A DNA stretch of 64,000 nt from Microbacterium gorillae. Its GTDB lineage: Bacteria; Actinomycetota; Actinomycetes; Actinomycetales; Microbacteriaceae. The notes beneath the pieces are model-generated. The model saw only the letters and a list, made by a program, of their open reading frames with translations. It did no database searches and was not told the DNA's origin. The DNA lies in assembly GCF_000826185.2 (NCBI RefSeq), contig NZ_LN648874.1:124001-188000 (forward strand), in the 5' to 3' direction. Below are positions 24,936 to 33,770 of the stretch, in pieces (the first letter of the stretch is position 1; every line of letters starts with the position of its first letter). A program made the position numbers and the translations under genes.

Positions 24936-26066
24936 TCACCGCGTCCGGAACGGCAACGATCGCCCGGCCAGGCCTCGACCGAGGTCGGCGACCGCGGCGG
25001 CGAGGGTTTCAATGGCGTGCGCGGCGGGATCGTCCGGGGCGGAGCTGACCACCGGGGTGCCGGCGTCACCGCCGGCGCGGAGCGCGGTGCTCAGCGGGAC
25101 CGACGCGAGCACGGGGACCGGCTCGGTGTCCGTGCTGAGCTCGGCCGCGACGCGTCGGCCGCCACCGCTGCCGAACAGGTCCACGACGGTGCCGTCCGGC
25201 AGCGTGAACGGTGACATCGTTTCGACGACGCCGATCACGCGCTGACCGGTCTGGCGGGCCACCAGTCCGGAACGGACCGCGACCTCCGCCGCGGCGGGCT
25301 GCGGGGTGGTGACCACGAGCACGTCCGCGGTCGGCAGAAGCTGACCCACGGAGATCGCGACATCGCCTGTTCCCGGCGGCATGTCCAGCAGCAGGATGTC
25401 GAGGTCGCCCCAGTGCACGTCGGTGAGGAACTGGGCGATCGTGCGGTGCAGCATCGGTCCGCGCCAGGCCACCGCGCCGCCGGACGCGTCGCCCTCGCGC
25501 AGGAACATGCCGATCGAGATCACCTTCACGTCGTGCGTCACGGCCGGGAGGATCATGTCGTCCAGCCGCGTCGGCGTGGTGCCGGCGGGCAGCCCGAGCA
25601 GTCCTGGGATGGAGAATCCGTGGACGTCGGCATCGAGCAGCCCGACGCGCAGACCTCGGCCGGCCAGCGCGACCGCGAGGTTCGCGGTGACCGTGGATTT
25701 GCCGACCCCGCCCTTGCCGCTCGTGACGGCGATCACCCGGGTGAGGCTGTCGGCGTCGAACGGATTGACGCGCGCGGGGCGGCCGCCGCGAAGCTTCTCC
25801 GTGAGTGCGTGCCGCTCCTCGGGCGTCATCACACCGACGGCGACGGTGACCTCGGCGATGCCGGGCACACGCGCGGCGGCATCGTGCACTTCACGCTCGA
25901 TGCGCGTCGCGGCCGGGCACCCCACGATCGTCAGGGCGATGCCGACGGTCGCCGACGCATCGGTGACCGCGATGTCGCGGAGCATGTCCAATTCGGACAG
26001 CGGACGGCGCAGCTCGGGGTCCACCACGGCGCCGACGGCCGCGCGGACGGCGTCGACGACGCTCAT
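24936..26066 (-). CDS. mrp: Mrp/ApbC-family iron-sulfur cluster carrier ATPase
   Basis: 376 residues. An N-terminal MIP18/DUF59 domain (about 1-95, with Cys in TIVGCPAATRIER) is followed by a deviant-Walker P-loop domain (GKGGVGKST near 117; LLDADVHGFSIPGLLG; LDMPPGTGD). It lacks an obvious CxxC between the ParA-type motifs that some Mrp proteins use; I see none in the C-terminal half. It is the last gene of the 27840-24936 operon, with the ATG overlapping the DUF1003 stop by four bases. Confidence 0.92.
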   Translation of the reverse strand: MSVVDAVRAAVGAVVDPELRRPLSELDMLRDIAVTDASATVGIALTIVGCPAATRIEREVHDAAARVPGIAEVTVAVGVMTPEERHALTEKLRGGRPARVNPFDADSLTRVIAVTSGKGGVGKSTVTANLAVALAGRGLRVGLLDADVHGFSIPGLLGLPAGTTPTRLDDMILPAVTHDVKVISIGMFLREGDASGGAVAWRGPMLHRTIAQFLTDVHWGDLDILLLDMPPGTGDVAISVGQLLPTADVLVVTTPQPAAAEVAVRSGLVARQTGQRVIGVVETMSPFTLPDGTVVDLFGSGGGRRVAAELSTDTEPVPVLASVPLSTALRAGGDAGTPVVSSAPDDPAAHAIETLAAAVADLGRGLAGRSLPFRTR

Positions 26067-26584
26067 GCGGCGGGTTCCGGTTCCGGTCCGGTCCCGGCGT
26101 CCCGGGCGTTCAGCTCGGCCAGCATCGCGGACAGCTCGTGGCGGAGCACGTCGCGAGTGACGAGTTCATCGGTGGCCTCCTGCAGGGCCATGCGCAGTGC
26201 GACGACCTCACGTGCGAGGTATTCGGTGTCGGCGAGGTTGCGCTCGGCGCGCTGGCGGTCCTGTTCGATCTGCACGCGGTCGCGGTCGTCCTGCCGGTTC
26301 TGCGCGAGCAGGATCAGGGGAGCGGCGTATGAGGCCTGCAGGCTGAGCACGAGCGTGAGCGCGGTGAAGCCGTTGGAGATCTCGTCGAAGCGGACCGCCG
26401 CCGGCATGAACGTGTTCCACGCCAGCCAGGCCGCGCAGAACAGCGTCAGGATCGCCAGGAACGTCGGGGTGCCCATGGCGCGGGCGATCCACTCGGTGAA
26501 CCGGCCGAAGCGGTCACTGCTCTGCTGCGGTGCGCGACGTCCGCCGCGGCCGAGCGGGGCGGACAGGCTCTCGTCCGCGGCCAT
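26063..26584 (-). CDS. DUF1003 membrane protein
   Basis: 173 residues. Two transmembrane helices (about 38-55 and 70-95) carry the DUF1003 signature MGTPTFLAILTLFCAAWLAWN, then LSLQASYAAPLILLAQNRQDD. A long helical, charged C-terminus is probably coiled-coil. It is conserved beside Mrp and the CBS protein in mycobacteria. Either the ATG at 26584 or a GTG one codon earlier is possible; both overlap the upstream stop, so translation is coupled. Function unknown; metal homeostasis is only a guess from its neighbour. Confidence 0.85.
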   Translation of the reverse strand: MAADESLSAPLGRGGRRAPQQSSDRFGRFTEWIARAMGTPTFLAILTLFCAAWLAWNTFMPAAVRFDEISNGFTALTLVLSLQASYAAPLILLAQNRQDDRDRVQIEQDRQRAERNLADTEYLAREVVALRMALQEATDELVTRDVLRHELSAMLAELNARDAGTGPEPEPAA

Positions 26585-27840
26585 CACGCCGGCACTCCGG
26601 TGTCATCAGTGTCCTGGGAACGCCAGTCATCCGGCAGCAGGTAGTCCAGCACATCATCGATGCTGACCGCGCCGAGCAGACGCTTGGCCGGGTCGACCAC
26701 GGGCAGCGAGACGAGGTCGTAGGTGGCGAGCATGCGGGCCACGACCGCCGCCGAGGCGTTCACCGCGACCGGCTCGAGGCCGTCATCGAGGATCGCGCCG
26801 AGCCGTTCGCCGGGCGGATAGCGCAGCATCCGCTGGAAGTGCACGACGCCGAGCAGCCGGCCGGTGGGCGTCTCGTACGGCGGGAGCGTCACGAACACGG
26901 CGGCGGCCAGGGCGGGGTGCAGTTCGTGTCGGCGGATCAGGGCCAGCGCCTCGGCGACGGTCGCCTCGGCGGACATGATGATCGGTTCCGGCGTCATCAG
27001 GCCGCCGGCGGTGTCCGGGTCGTACTGCAGCAGCGTGCGGACGTCCTCGGCCTCATCCGGCTCCATCAGCTCCAGGAGATGATGCACCCGCACCTCGGGC
27101 AGCTGGGCGAGGAGGTCGGCGGCGTCGTCCGGCTCCATCTGGTCGAGGATGTCCGCGGCGCGCTCATCGCCGAGCTGCTCGAGGATGTGCATCTGCTCGT
27201 CCTCGGGCATCTCCTCGAGCACGTCGGCGAGACGCTCGTCCGGCAGCTCCTCGGCGACCTCCATCATCCGCAGCTCGGGCAGATCGAGCATCGTGTTGGC
27301 GAGGTCCGCCGGCTTGAGTTCGGAGTAGGAGGCGACCAGGTGCTCCGCGGACTGCGCCTGTCCGGGGGTGTGCTGCTCGGTGACCTGCTGCCACGTGGCG
27401 AACGTCGTCGGGCCCTTGGCGAACGGTGACGCGCTCGTCTTCGGTTTGCGCAGGAACAGTTGACCGACCGCCCACTCACCGATCCGGTTCCGCTCGATCG
27501 CGACGTCCTCGATGGTCGCGGTGCCGGTGCCGTCGGCGAAGTCAACGCGGCGGCCGACGAGCTCGGCGAGCACGCGCACCTCACCGCCGCGCTGCTCGAA
27601 GCGGCGCACGTTCATCAGCCCGGTCGTGATGACCTGGCCCTGCGCGATCGAGGTGACGCGCCCGATCGAAAGGAACACCTGGCGGCGGCCGGGAATCTCG
27701 CAGACCAGTCCGACCACGCGCGGCGGATCGGATTTTCGGAACACGACGACGACGTCCCGGACCTTGCCGAGGCGGTCGCCGGCGGGGTCGAAGACCGTGC
27801 ACCCCTGCAGGCGCGCGACGAATACCCTCTGGCTGCTCAC
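26584..27840 (-). CDS. MgtE N-terminal domain / CBS domain protein with PRC-barrel-like N-terminus
   Basis: 418 residues, no membrane helix. An N-terminal PRC-barrel-like region (about 1-140: GCTVFDPAGDRLGKVRDVVV) is followed by an MgtE intracellular N-domain of helical repeats (about 180-280; LEEMPEDEQMHILEQLG, LDQMEPDDAADLLAQLP) and paired CBS domains (about 285-405). It lacks the MgtE channel helices, so it is a soluble sensor-like protein. It heads the operon with DUF1003 and mrp. The GTG start at 27840 fits the leaderless -10 (TACGCT), and longer in-frame extensions are not conserved-looking. Confidence 0.85.
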   Translation of the reverse strand: MSSQRVFVARLQGCTVFDPAGDRLGKVRDVVVVFRKSDPPRVVGLVCEIPGRRQVFLSIGRVTSIAQGQVITTGLMNVRRFEQRGGEVRVLAELVGRRVDFADGTGTATIEDVAIERNRIGEWAVGQLFLRKPKTSASPFAKGPTTFATWQQVTEQHTPGQAQSAEHLVASYSELKPADLANTMLDLPELRMMEVAEELPDERLADVLEEMPEDEQMHILEQLGDERAADILDQMEPDDAADLLAQLPEVRVHHLLELMEPDEAEDVRTLLQYDPDTAGGLMTPEPIIMSAEATVAEALALIRRHELHPALAAAVFVTLPPYETPTGRLLGVVHFQRMLRYPPGERLGAILDDGLEPVAVNASAAVVARMLATYDLVSLPVVDPAKRLLGAVSIDDVLDYLLPDDWRSQDTDDTGVPA

Positions 27841-27846
27841 CGTCCC

Positions 27847-27852
27847 AGCGTA
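27847..27852 (-). promoter_or_regulatory. -10 element, leaderless CBS-protein operon
   Basis: TACGCT on the - strand ends six bases before the GTG at 27840. Confidence 0.5.
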
Positions 27853-27894
27853 GTCGCCGAGCCCCCGTTCCCCGCCCGTATCGGACGTGCATGG

Positions 27895-27900
27895 GACAAT
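27895..27900 (+). promoter_or_regulatory. -10-like element, leaderless stress-protein gene
   Basis: GACAAT ends six bases before the ATG at 27907. It is the same variant as the CACAAT in front of azlC. Confidence 0.4.
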
Positions 27901-27906
27901 GGACGC

Positions 27907-28659
27907 ATGAGCATGATGACTCCGCCGAACGGCAAGCTCGAGGTCGGTGAACGGGTCGCCTCGTTCGCCGACTACACCGGCGCGCAGAAGGCGGTCTCGA
28001 AGCTGATCGAATCGAACGTGCCGGCACGGGACATCGCGATCGTCGGGACCGGGTTGCGGTCCATCGAGAAGGTCACCGGCAAGCTCGGTTACGCGGCCGC
28101 GGCCCGCTCCGGCGCGATCAACGGTGTGCTGCTGGGCCTGCTCCTGTCGATGTTCTGGGTCCTCGGTGTTCCGGACGCGCCGATCCAGCTGTTCTTGGGC
28201 ATCATGCTCGTCGGCATCGCCCTGGGCATGCTGCTGTCGATCATCTCCTACATGATCATCCGCCGTCGGCGCGACTTCGCCAGCGTCATGCAGGTCATCG
28301 CCGATCACTACGACGTCACCGTGCAGGCCTCGAGCATCCACAGGGCTCGGGAGGTGCTGGGCACGGCACCGGTCGGTTCGGTGGCGCCCCCGTCGTCGCA
28401 GCCCGCGGCCGCACCGGTGGTGCGCCCCGCTGCCCCGCCCGTGGAGGCCGCGCCGCCGCGCTACGGCGAGCGCATCCCGCCGGTCGGGGTGCCGGAACCC
28501 GTCGCGCAGCCGGAGCCTCCGGTGGCCGGGCCGGGTGCGGCACCGGTGGACCCGCAGCCGCCGGCGTCGCCAAGCGCTCCCGAGGACCCGCAGACGGCCG
28601 CTGATGCGGGCAGGGTCGACCCCGGGCAGCCACCGTCGAGCGGTCCGGCTCCCGCGTGA
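27907..28659 (+). CDS. General stress protein 17M-like domain membrane protein
   Basis: 250 residues. A ferredoxin-like general-stress domain (about 10-55: ASFADYTGAQKAVSKLIESN then VPARDIAIVGTGLR) is followed by a glycine-rich linker, two membrane helices (about 73-118), and VMQVIADHYDVTVQASSIH. A low-complexity Pro/Ala-rich tail of about 100 residues is probably disordered. Function unknown. The stop overlaps the GTG of the downstream hydrolase by four bases. Confidence 0.75.
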   Translation: MSMMTPPNGKLEVGERVASFADYTGAQKAVSKLIESNVPARDIAIVGTGLRSIEKVTGKLGYAAAARSGAINGVLLGLLLSMFWVLGVPDAPIQLFLGIMLVGIALGMLLSIISYMIIRRRRDFASVMQVIADHYDVTVQASSIHRAREVLGTAPVGSVAPPSSQPAAAPVVRPAAPPVEAAPPRYGERIPPVGVPEPVAQPEPPVAGPGAAPVDPQPPASPSAPEDPQTAADAGRVDPGQPPSSGPAPA

Positions 28660-29303
28660 TCTCTCGCGTCGCGGTCGAGCTGCCGACCGGGCCGACCTCC
28701 GTGTCCGTGGCTGACGAGACGCCGACGAGCCCGTGGACGACGCTCGTGATCGCGCACGGTGCCGGGGCGGGGATGGATCATCCGTTCCTCGTCGGCTTCG
28801 CCGCCGGCATGCGGGAGGAGGGCGTGCGCACGGTCCGGTTCACCTTCCCGTATCTCGAGGCGGGTCGGCGGATGCCCGGGCCGGCGACGCACGCGATCGC
28901 CACGTGGCGCGCCGTCGTGACCGCCGTCTCCGCGGCGACGCCCGTCTGGCTGTGCGGCAAGTCCTACGGCGGTCGGATGGCGTCGATGGCGGTCGCGGAC
29001 GGCCTGGCGGCGGCGGGGCTGGTTTATCTCGGTTACCCGCTGCACGCCCCGGGCAAGCCGGACAAGCCCCGCGCCGAGCACCTGTCGGCGATCACCGTGC
29101 CGCAACTGTTCCTGTCCGGCACGCGTGACCCGTTCGTCGATCCGCACGCGCAGCTCGAGGAGGTCGTGGCCGCGTGCCAGGACGCCACGCTGCGGTGGGT
29201 GGACGGGGGCGGGCACTCGTTCGAGATCGCCGGCCGCAAGCGTCCGGCCGATGTCATCGGGGCCGAACTCGCCCCGGTCGTGGCCGACTTCCTCCGCCGC
29301 TGA
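28656..29303 (+). CDS. Alpha/beta-hydrolase (KANL3/Tex30-like)
   Basis: 215 residues. The oxyanion segment is VIAHGAGAGMDHPFL, the nucleophile elbow GKSYGGRMAS, the acid in SGTRDPFVDP and the catalytic His in GGGHSFEIAGRK. This is the compact Tex30/KANL3-like dienelactone-hydrolase-fold group, with no membrane or signal segment. GTG start coupled to the upstream gene. Substrate unknown. Confidence 0.85.
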   Translation: MISRVAVELPTGPTSVSVADETPTSPWTTLVIAHGAGAGMDHPFLVGFAAGMREEGVRTVRFTFPYLEAGRRMPGPATHAIATWRAVVTAVSAATPVWLCGKSYGGRMASMAVADGLAAAGLVYLGYPLHAPGKPDKPRAEHLSAITVPQLFLSGTRDPFVDPHAQLEEVVAACQDATLRWVDGGGHSFEIAGRKRPADVIGAELAPVVADFLRR

Positions 29304-29307
29304 CAGC

Positions 29308-29340
29308 TCACCCTCCGGACCCGAGGGGTGCGGAGGGTGA
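29308..29340. terminator. Bidirectional terminator, hydrolase / aminopeptidase P
   Basis: A 10-bp perfect stem (TCACCCTCCG / complement) with a 13-base loop, between two convergent genes. Confidence 0.65.
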
Positions 29341-29355
29341 ACGTACGGCTGCCGA

Positions 29356-30774
29356 TCAGGCGCGCAGGCGAGCGATCCAGGCCTCGACGTCGTCCGCGGT
29401 GCGCGGGATGTCGGCGGAGAGGTTCTCGGCGCCGTCGGCGGTGACGACGATGTCGTCCTCGATGCGAACGCCGATGCCGCGGTACTCCTCCGGCACGGTC
29501 AGGTCGTCGGCCTGGAAGTACAGACCGGGCTCGATCGTGAAGACCATGCCCTCTTCGACGATGCCGTCGTAGTACATCTCGCGGCGGGCGGCCGCGCAGT
29601 CGTGCACGTCGATGCCGAGGTGGTGGCTGGTGCCGTGCACCATGTACCGGCGGTGCTGGCCGCCGCGGTCGCCGTCCAGCGCCTCCTGAGCGGTGACCGG
29701 CAGCAGCCCCCACTCGGCGACCTTCGCCGCGATGACGCCCATCGCGGTCTCGTGCACCTCGCGGAACCGGATGCCCGGACGGACGATCGCGAAGGCGGCG
29801 TCGGCGGCTTCGCGAACGGCTTCGTAGACGCGGCGCTGGACCTCGGAGAACGTGCCGCTGATCGGCAGCGTGCGGGTGATGTCCGCGGTGTAGAGGCTGT
29901 CGACCTCGACACCGGCGTCGACGAGGATGAGCTCGCCGGGCGTCACTCGACCGTCGTTGCGGGTCCAGTGCAGGTACGTGGCGTGCGCACCGGCCGCGGC
30001 GATCGTGTCGTAACCCTCCCAGTTGCCGTCGCTGCGGGCGCGCTGGTGGAAGGCGCCCTCCACGATCCGTTCGCCGCGCGGGTGCGCGACGGCGCGGTCG
30101 AGGTCCCGGATGATGTCCGCGAAGCCGTCCGCGGTGACGCGCACCGCCTCGCGCATCTGGGTGAGTTCATAAGCGTCCTTGACCAGGCGCAGTTCGCCGA
30201 CGAACGTGGTCAGGCCATCGTCCTCACCGACGACCAGGTCGTCGTCGGTCGTGGCGAAATCGTCGATGTGCGCGGTCGTGATGCCCAGGTCGGCGGCGAC
30301 GGCGCGCAGCGACGGACGCGGGCCGACCCAGAACTCACCGATCGCGGCGTTGGAGTAGAACTCGGGGGTGGAGCGGTCGGCGCGCTCACGGAAGTGCAGG
30401 GTGACGTCGTGCCCCTCGGCGGTCGGCTCGAAGACGAGCTGAGCGTCCGGAACGGCGTCGACGCCCCAGCCGGTGAGGTGGACGAATGCCGAGTGCGCGC
30501 GGAACGGGAAGTCGGTGTCGTTGCTGCGCTGCTTGACGTCGCCGCTGCCGATCACCAGTCGCTTGCCGGGGAAGGCCGCGGAGAGGGCCGCGCGACGAGT
30601 TGCGGCGAAGGGCGCCTGCTCGCGGGGCTCCGGAAGGGTCTCCTCACGCTCGGTCCAGCCGGTCGAGATCGTGTCGAGAAACCCTTGGGGGAAGGGCTGA
30701 CGGCGGTTGGTGACGGATGCGGCTTCGATCTCGTTCTCGGCCGTTTCAGCGTTCGTTTCGCCTGTCGTGTTCAT
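29356..30774 (-). CDS. pepP: Xaa-Pro aminopeptidase (M24B, aminopeptidase P)
   Basis: 472 residues. An N-terminal creatinase-like domain is followed by a pita-bread domain. Metal ligands are visible in ILVDAGVEVDSLYTADITR (two Asp), HGTSHHLGIDVHD (His), TIEPGLYF (Glu) and IGVRIEDDIVV (Glu). It removes N-terminal residues preceding proline, fitting the peptide importers upstream. The ATG at 30774 is chosen over the in-frame ATG at 30783. A GAGAAT seven bases upstream could make it leaderless, although a G-run also lies there. The divergent-side EEP gene ends 28 bp upstream on the same strand. Confidence 0.93.
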   Translation of the reverse strand: MNTTGETNAETAENEIEAASVTNRRQPFPQGFLDTISTGWTEREETLPEPREQAPFAATRRAALSAAFPGKRLVIGSGDVKQRSNDTDFPFRAHSAFVHLTGWGVDAVPDAQLVFEPTAEGHDVTLHFRERADRSTPEFYSNAAIGEFWVGPRPSLRAVAADLGITTAHIDDFATTDDDLVVGEDDGLTTFVGELRLVKDAYELTQMREAVRVTADGFADIIRDLDRAVAHPRGERIVEGAFHQRARSDGNWEGYDTIAAAGAHATYLHWTRNDGRVTPGELILVDAGVEVDSLYTADITRTLPISGTFSEVQRRVYEAVREAADAAFAIVRPGIRFREVHETAMGVIAAKVAEWGLLPVTAQEALDGDRGGQHRRYMVHGTSHHLGIDVHDCAAARREMYYDGIVEEGMVFTIEPGLYFQADDLTVPEEYRGIGVRIEDDIVVTADGAENLSADIPRTADDVEAWIARLRA

Positions 30775-30801
30775 GCCCCCCATTCTCGCACGGGGGTGTG
30801 G

Positions 30802-31830
30802 TCACTTCGCCGGTTCGAGCTGGACGACCAGTGGCCGGTGGTCGCTGCCGGAACCATCGAGTCCGGTGAGGACGACCGACCCGGTGGCATGCCACCCGCT
30901 CGCCGTCATGACGTGATCGATCGGTGCGCCGGCGAGAGCGGGGACATCGGTCGGCCACGTGCCGATCGCGCCGTTGCCGGTCGCGATGGCCGCGTCGGTG
31001 CACCGGCCCATGGTGCCGCCCTTGTAGCCGTACTCGGCCATGTGGTCGGTGGTCGCGTTGAAGTCTCCGAGCAGGATGGTCTGGTCCGAACTGCACTGGT
31101 CCGAGATCCACTTCAGGTCGCTCACCCAGGAGGTCATGTCCGCAGGGCGCGGGGCGACGGCGTGGACGGCCACGATGATGGGCCCCGTGCCGTTCACGGG
31201 CATCACGACGGCGCTCGGCAGGGTGCCGGTGTTGCTGGAGCCGTCCTCGGAGGATTCGATCACCGAGTACTCGCCGAGGTCGGGGGAGACCAGAACCGTC
31301 GTCTCCCACGCCTGGGGCCCGTCGACCACGTCCGCGTGGAAGTTGACGTGGAGCACCCACATCGGCTTGCCGAGGTCGCGCATCGCCACGGCGACACGCT
31401 CACCGACGGCCTCGCTGGTCTCGGGAAGTGCGACGATGTCGGCGTCCATGGACACGGCCGTCTGCGCGATGGTGTCCCCGGGGGTGGCCTCGCCGGCGGT
31501 GTTCCACGTCATCACGCGCAGGCTCGTGTCGGTCTCCGCGGGCAGGCCGTCCGAACCGAGACCGCGCAGGCCCAGAATCGCGGCGTTGGCACCTGCACCC
31601 AGCACGGCGATGATCGCGATGGACGCGGCGAATCCGCGCAACGGCTTGGCCAGCGACAGCAGCAGCGCGAGCAGCGCGACGGCCACCAGCGCGAGGGCCA
31701 CGACGCCGCGAACGGAGACGATCTGGGCGAACGGAAAGGTCTGCTCGAGCTTGAAGAACTGGGGCCAGGTCACGACCGCGACAGCGATCGCGGAGAGCAC
31801 CGTGATCAGGAGGCCGAGCAGTCGCAACAC
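30802..31830 (-). CDS. Endonuclease/exonuclease/phosphatase-family membrane-anchored protein
   Basis: 342 residues. Three N-terminal membrane helices (about 1-25, 36-60, 68-92) are followed by an extracytoplasmic EEP domain: VMTWNTAGEATPG, DIVALPETSEA (catalytic Glu), ILLGDFNATTDHMAEYG (Asp, Asn) and a C-terminal DHVM...GSDHRPLVV (Asp/His). This layout is common in actinobacteria; the substrate (nucleic acid, lipid or sugar phosphate) is unknown. The GTG start fits a leaderless -10 (TAGGCT), back to back with the PHP gene. Confidence 0.88.
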   Translation of the reverse strand: MLRLLGLLITVLSAIAVAVVTWPQFFKLEQTFPFAQIVSVRGVVALALVAVALLALLLSLAKPLRGFAASIAIIAVLGAGANAAILGLRGLGSDGLPAETDTSLRVMTWNTAGEATPGDTIAQTAVSMDADIVALPETSEAVGERVAVAMRDLGKPMWVLHVNFHADVVDGPQAWETTVLVSPDLGEYSVIESSEDGSSNTGTLPSAVVMPVNGTGPIIVAVHAVAPRPADMTSWVSDLKWISDQCSSDQTILLGDFNATTDHMAEYGYKGGTMGRCTDAAIATGNGAIGTWPTDVPALAGAPIDHVMTASGWHATGSVVLTGLDGSGSDHRPLVVQLEPAK

Positions 31831-31837
31831 GCACGAG

Positions 31838-31843
31838 AGCCTA
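31838..31843 (-). promoter_or_regulatory. -10 element, leaderless EEP-family gene
   Basis: TAGGCT on the - strand ends seven bases before the GTG at 31830. Confidence 0.5.
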
Positions 31844-31882
31844 TGGCGCTCGGCTGTGAGAAAGGTTCGCGCGGTCCCGCGA

Positions 31883-31888
31883 TACGCT
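31883..31888 (+). promoter_or_regulatory. -10 element, leaderless PHP gene
   Basis: TACGCT ends six bases before the ATG at 31895. The two divergent -10 elements here are only about 40 bp apart. Confidence 0.5.
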
Positions 31889-31894
31889 CAACGA

Positions 31895-32764
31895 ATGGGT
31901 GTCACACAGGGGTTCCACGGTCCGAGTGATCTGCACCTGCATTCCGCCTGCTCGGACGGCACCGAGCCCCCGGCGGAGGTCCTCGCCTCGGCGGCCGCGC
32001 ACGGAGTGCGGACCGTCGCCCTCACCGACCACGACACGACATCCGGATGGGCGGAAGCGGCGTCGGCCGTTGTGGAGCTCGGGCTGACGTTCCTGCCCGG
32101 AATGGAGATGTCCACGCGCATCGACGGCCAGAGCGTGCACATGCTCGCGTATCTGTTCGACCCGACTTCTGCAGGGCTCATGGCGGAGCTCGAGCGCGTG
32201 CGGACCGAGCGCGTCACGCGTGCCGAGCGAATGGTGCGGAACATCGCCGCGGACCACCCATTGACCTGGGCGGATGTGCTCGCGCAGCACCCGGATGGCG
32301 CCACGGTGGGGCGTCCGCACATCGCCGACGCCCTCATCGCGAACGGCGTCGTCCGGGACCGGACGGAGGCGTTCGCGGGCATCCTGCATCCGGGACACGG
32401 CTATACCGTGCCGTTGCACGCGACCGACCCGCGGGAGGCCATCGTGATGATCCTCGACGCCGGTGGGGTGCCGATCATGGCGCATCCGGCCTCCTCCGGC
32501 CGGAGCGGCATGCTTCCGGAGCGGACCCTGCGGGAACTGATCGCTCTGGGCCTGGCCGGCTTCGAGATCGAGCATCGCGAGAACAGTGCCGCAGGCAAGC
32601 GCGTCCTCCGCCGCCTCGCCGCGGAGTACGACCTCATCGTCACCGGGTCCAGTGATTACCACGGGTCCGGGAAGGGGAACCGGCCGGGGGAGAACACCAC
32701 GGATGACGCGGACGTCGCCGCGATCATCGCCCGCGGCTCCGGCTCGGAGCCGGTGTACGGCTGA
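31895..32764 (+). CDS. PHP-domain phosphoesterase (RNase AM / nucleoside 3',5'-bisphosphatase type)
   Basis: 289 residues. PHP metal motifs: DLHLHSACSDG, ALTDHDTTSGW, GMEMS, IMAHPASSGR, FEIEHREN and TGSSDYHGSGK. The length and motif set match the YciV/RnaAM group, which hydrolyses nucleoside 3',5'-bisphosphates and trims 5' RNA ends with a trinuclear metal site. The ATG at 31895 is fixed by the leaderless -10. Confidence 0.9.
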   Translation: MGVTQGFHGPSDLHLHSACSDGTEPPAEVLASAAAHGVRTVALTDHDTTSGWAEAASAVVELGLTFLPGMEMSTRIDGQSVHMLAYLFDPTSAGLMAELERVRTERVTRAERMVRNIAADHPLTWADVLAQHPDGATVGRPHIADALIANGVVRDRTEAFAGILHPGHGYTVPLHATDPREAIVMILDAGGVPIMAHPASSGRSGMLPERTLRELIALGLAGFEIEHRENSAAGKRVLRRLAAEYDLIVTGSSDYHGSGKGNRPGENTTDDADVAAIIARGSGSEPVYG

Positions 32765-32795
32765 CCGCGTGCGGCTCGCGCGCGGGTGCGTGGGC

Positions 32796-32801
32796 TAGGG
32801 T
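32796..32801 (+). promoter_or_regulatory. -10 element, leaderless DUF817 gene
   Basis: TAGGGT ends six bases before the GTG at 32808. Confidence 0.5.
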
Positions 32802-32807
32802 CGCGGC

Positions 32808-33770
32808 GTGCTGCAACCGACTCGGCTGGAAGCGCGGGTCGATTCCCATGCGCGTCGTCTTCTCGCGCGTGCGCCGTCGACCGGATGGCGGGGAGTCCTC
32901 GTCGAGGTCGGTGTCTTCCTGGCCAAACAGGCCTGGGCGTGCATCTTCGGCGCTGCGATCCTGGTGGCGATCGTCGTGGTGCGCACGCTGTATCCGGCGG
33001 ACCTCTTGCTCACGCGCAACGACCTGCTGACTCTGATCGCGGTGGCGATCCAGGTGGTCATGCTGGTGACGCGGTTGGAGGCGGGTCGGGAGCTGTGGGT
33101 GATCATGCTGTTCCACGTCACCGGCACCGTGATGGAGTTGTTCAAGACCGACGCCGGGTCGTGGCAGTACGACGCCGGCGGCGTCCTGCGCATCGCGGGC
33201 GTCCCGCTGTTCTCCGGCTTCATGTACGCGGCGGTGGGTTCCTACATGGTGCGGGTCTACCGTCTGTTCGATCTCACGTTCGTCCGGTATCCACCGGTGT
33301 GGGCGACGATCGTCGCGGCGGCGGCGATCTACGCGAACTTCTTCACTCACCACTGGTTCTGGGACGCGCGATGGGTGCTGACGGCGCTGGTGGTCGCCCT
33401 GTGGGGCCTGACCGTGATGCACGCGCGAGTGTGGCGACGCACGATCCGGCTGCCGCTGATCCCGGTGTTCGCCGGGGTGGCGGTGTTCATCTGGATCGCG
33501 GAGAACATCGGCACGATCACCGGCGCGTGGTTGTATCCGAACCAGGTCGACGGCTGGCAGCTCGTCTCGCTGTCGAAGCTGTCCAGTTGGTTCCTGCTGA
33601 TGATCATCTCGGTCGTGCTGGTGACCGTCGTGTACCCGCCGCGCCGGGTCACGTCCGGATCGCGCGCAGGAGGTTCTGCGCTCTCGTCGGACTCATCGGC
33701 GGCGGCGTCAGCCACCGTTGGCGATGGTCGAATCGCGCGGGTGGGCGGAGCTGAACCACCCCGCGCGTGA
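32808..33770 (+). CDS. DUF817 multi-spanning membrane protein with a C-terminal extension
   Basis: 320 residues with about eight helices. The DUF817 core runs to about residue 280, with FHVTGTVMELFKTDAGSW, FSGFMYAAVGSYM, NFFTHHWFWDARW and WIAENIGTITGAWLYPNQ. Family members usually stop soon after the last helix (...VVYPP). Here a further 40 low-complexity residues (Ser/Ala/Gly-rich) are encoded entirely on the complement of the last 122 bp of the HNH gene. The GTG start fits the leaderless -10. Function unknown. Confidence 0.85.
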   Translation: MLQPTRLEARVDSHARRLLARAPSTGWRGVLVEVGVFLAKQAWACIFGAAILVAIVVVRTLYPADLLLTRNDLLTLIAVAIQVVMLVTRLEAGRELWVIMLFHVTGTVMELFKTDAGSWQYDAGGVLRIAGVPLFSGFMYAAVGSYMVRVYRLFDLTFVRYPPVWATIVAAAAIYANFFTHHWFWDARWVLTALVVALWGLTVMHARVWRRTIRLPLIPVFAGVAVFIWIAENIGTITGAWLYPNQVDGWQLVSLSKLSSWFLLMIISVVLVTVVYPPRRVTSGSRAGGSALSSDSSAAASATVGDGRIARVGGAEPPRA

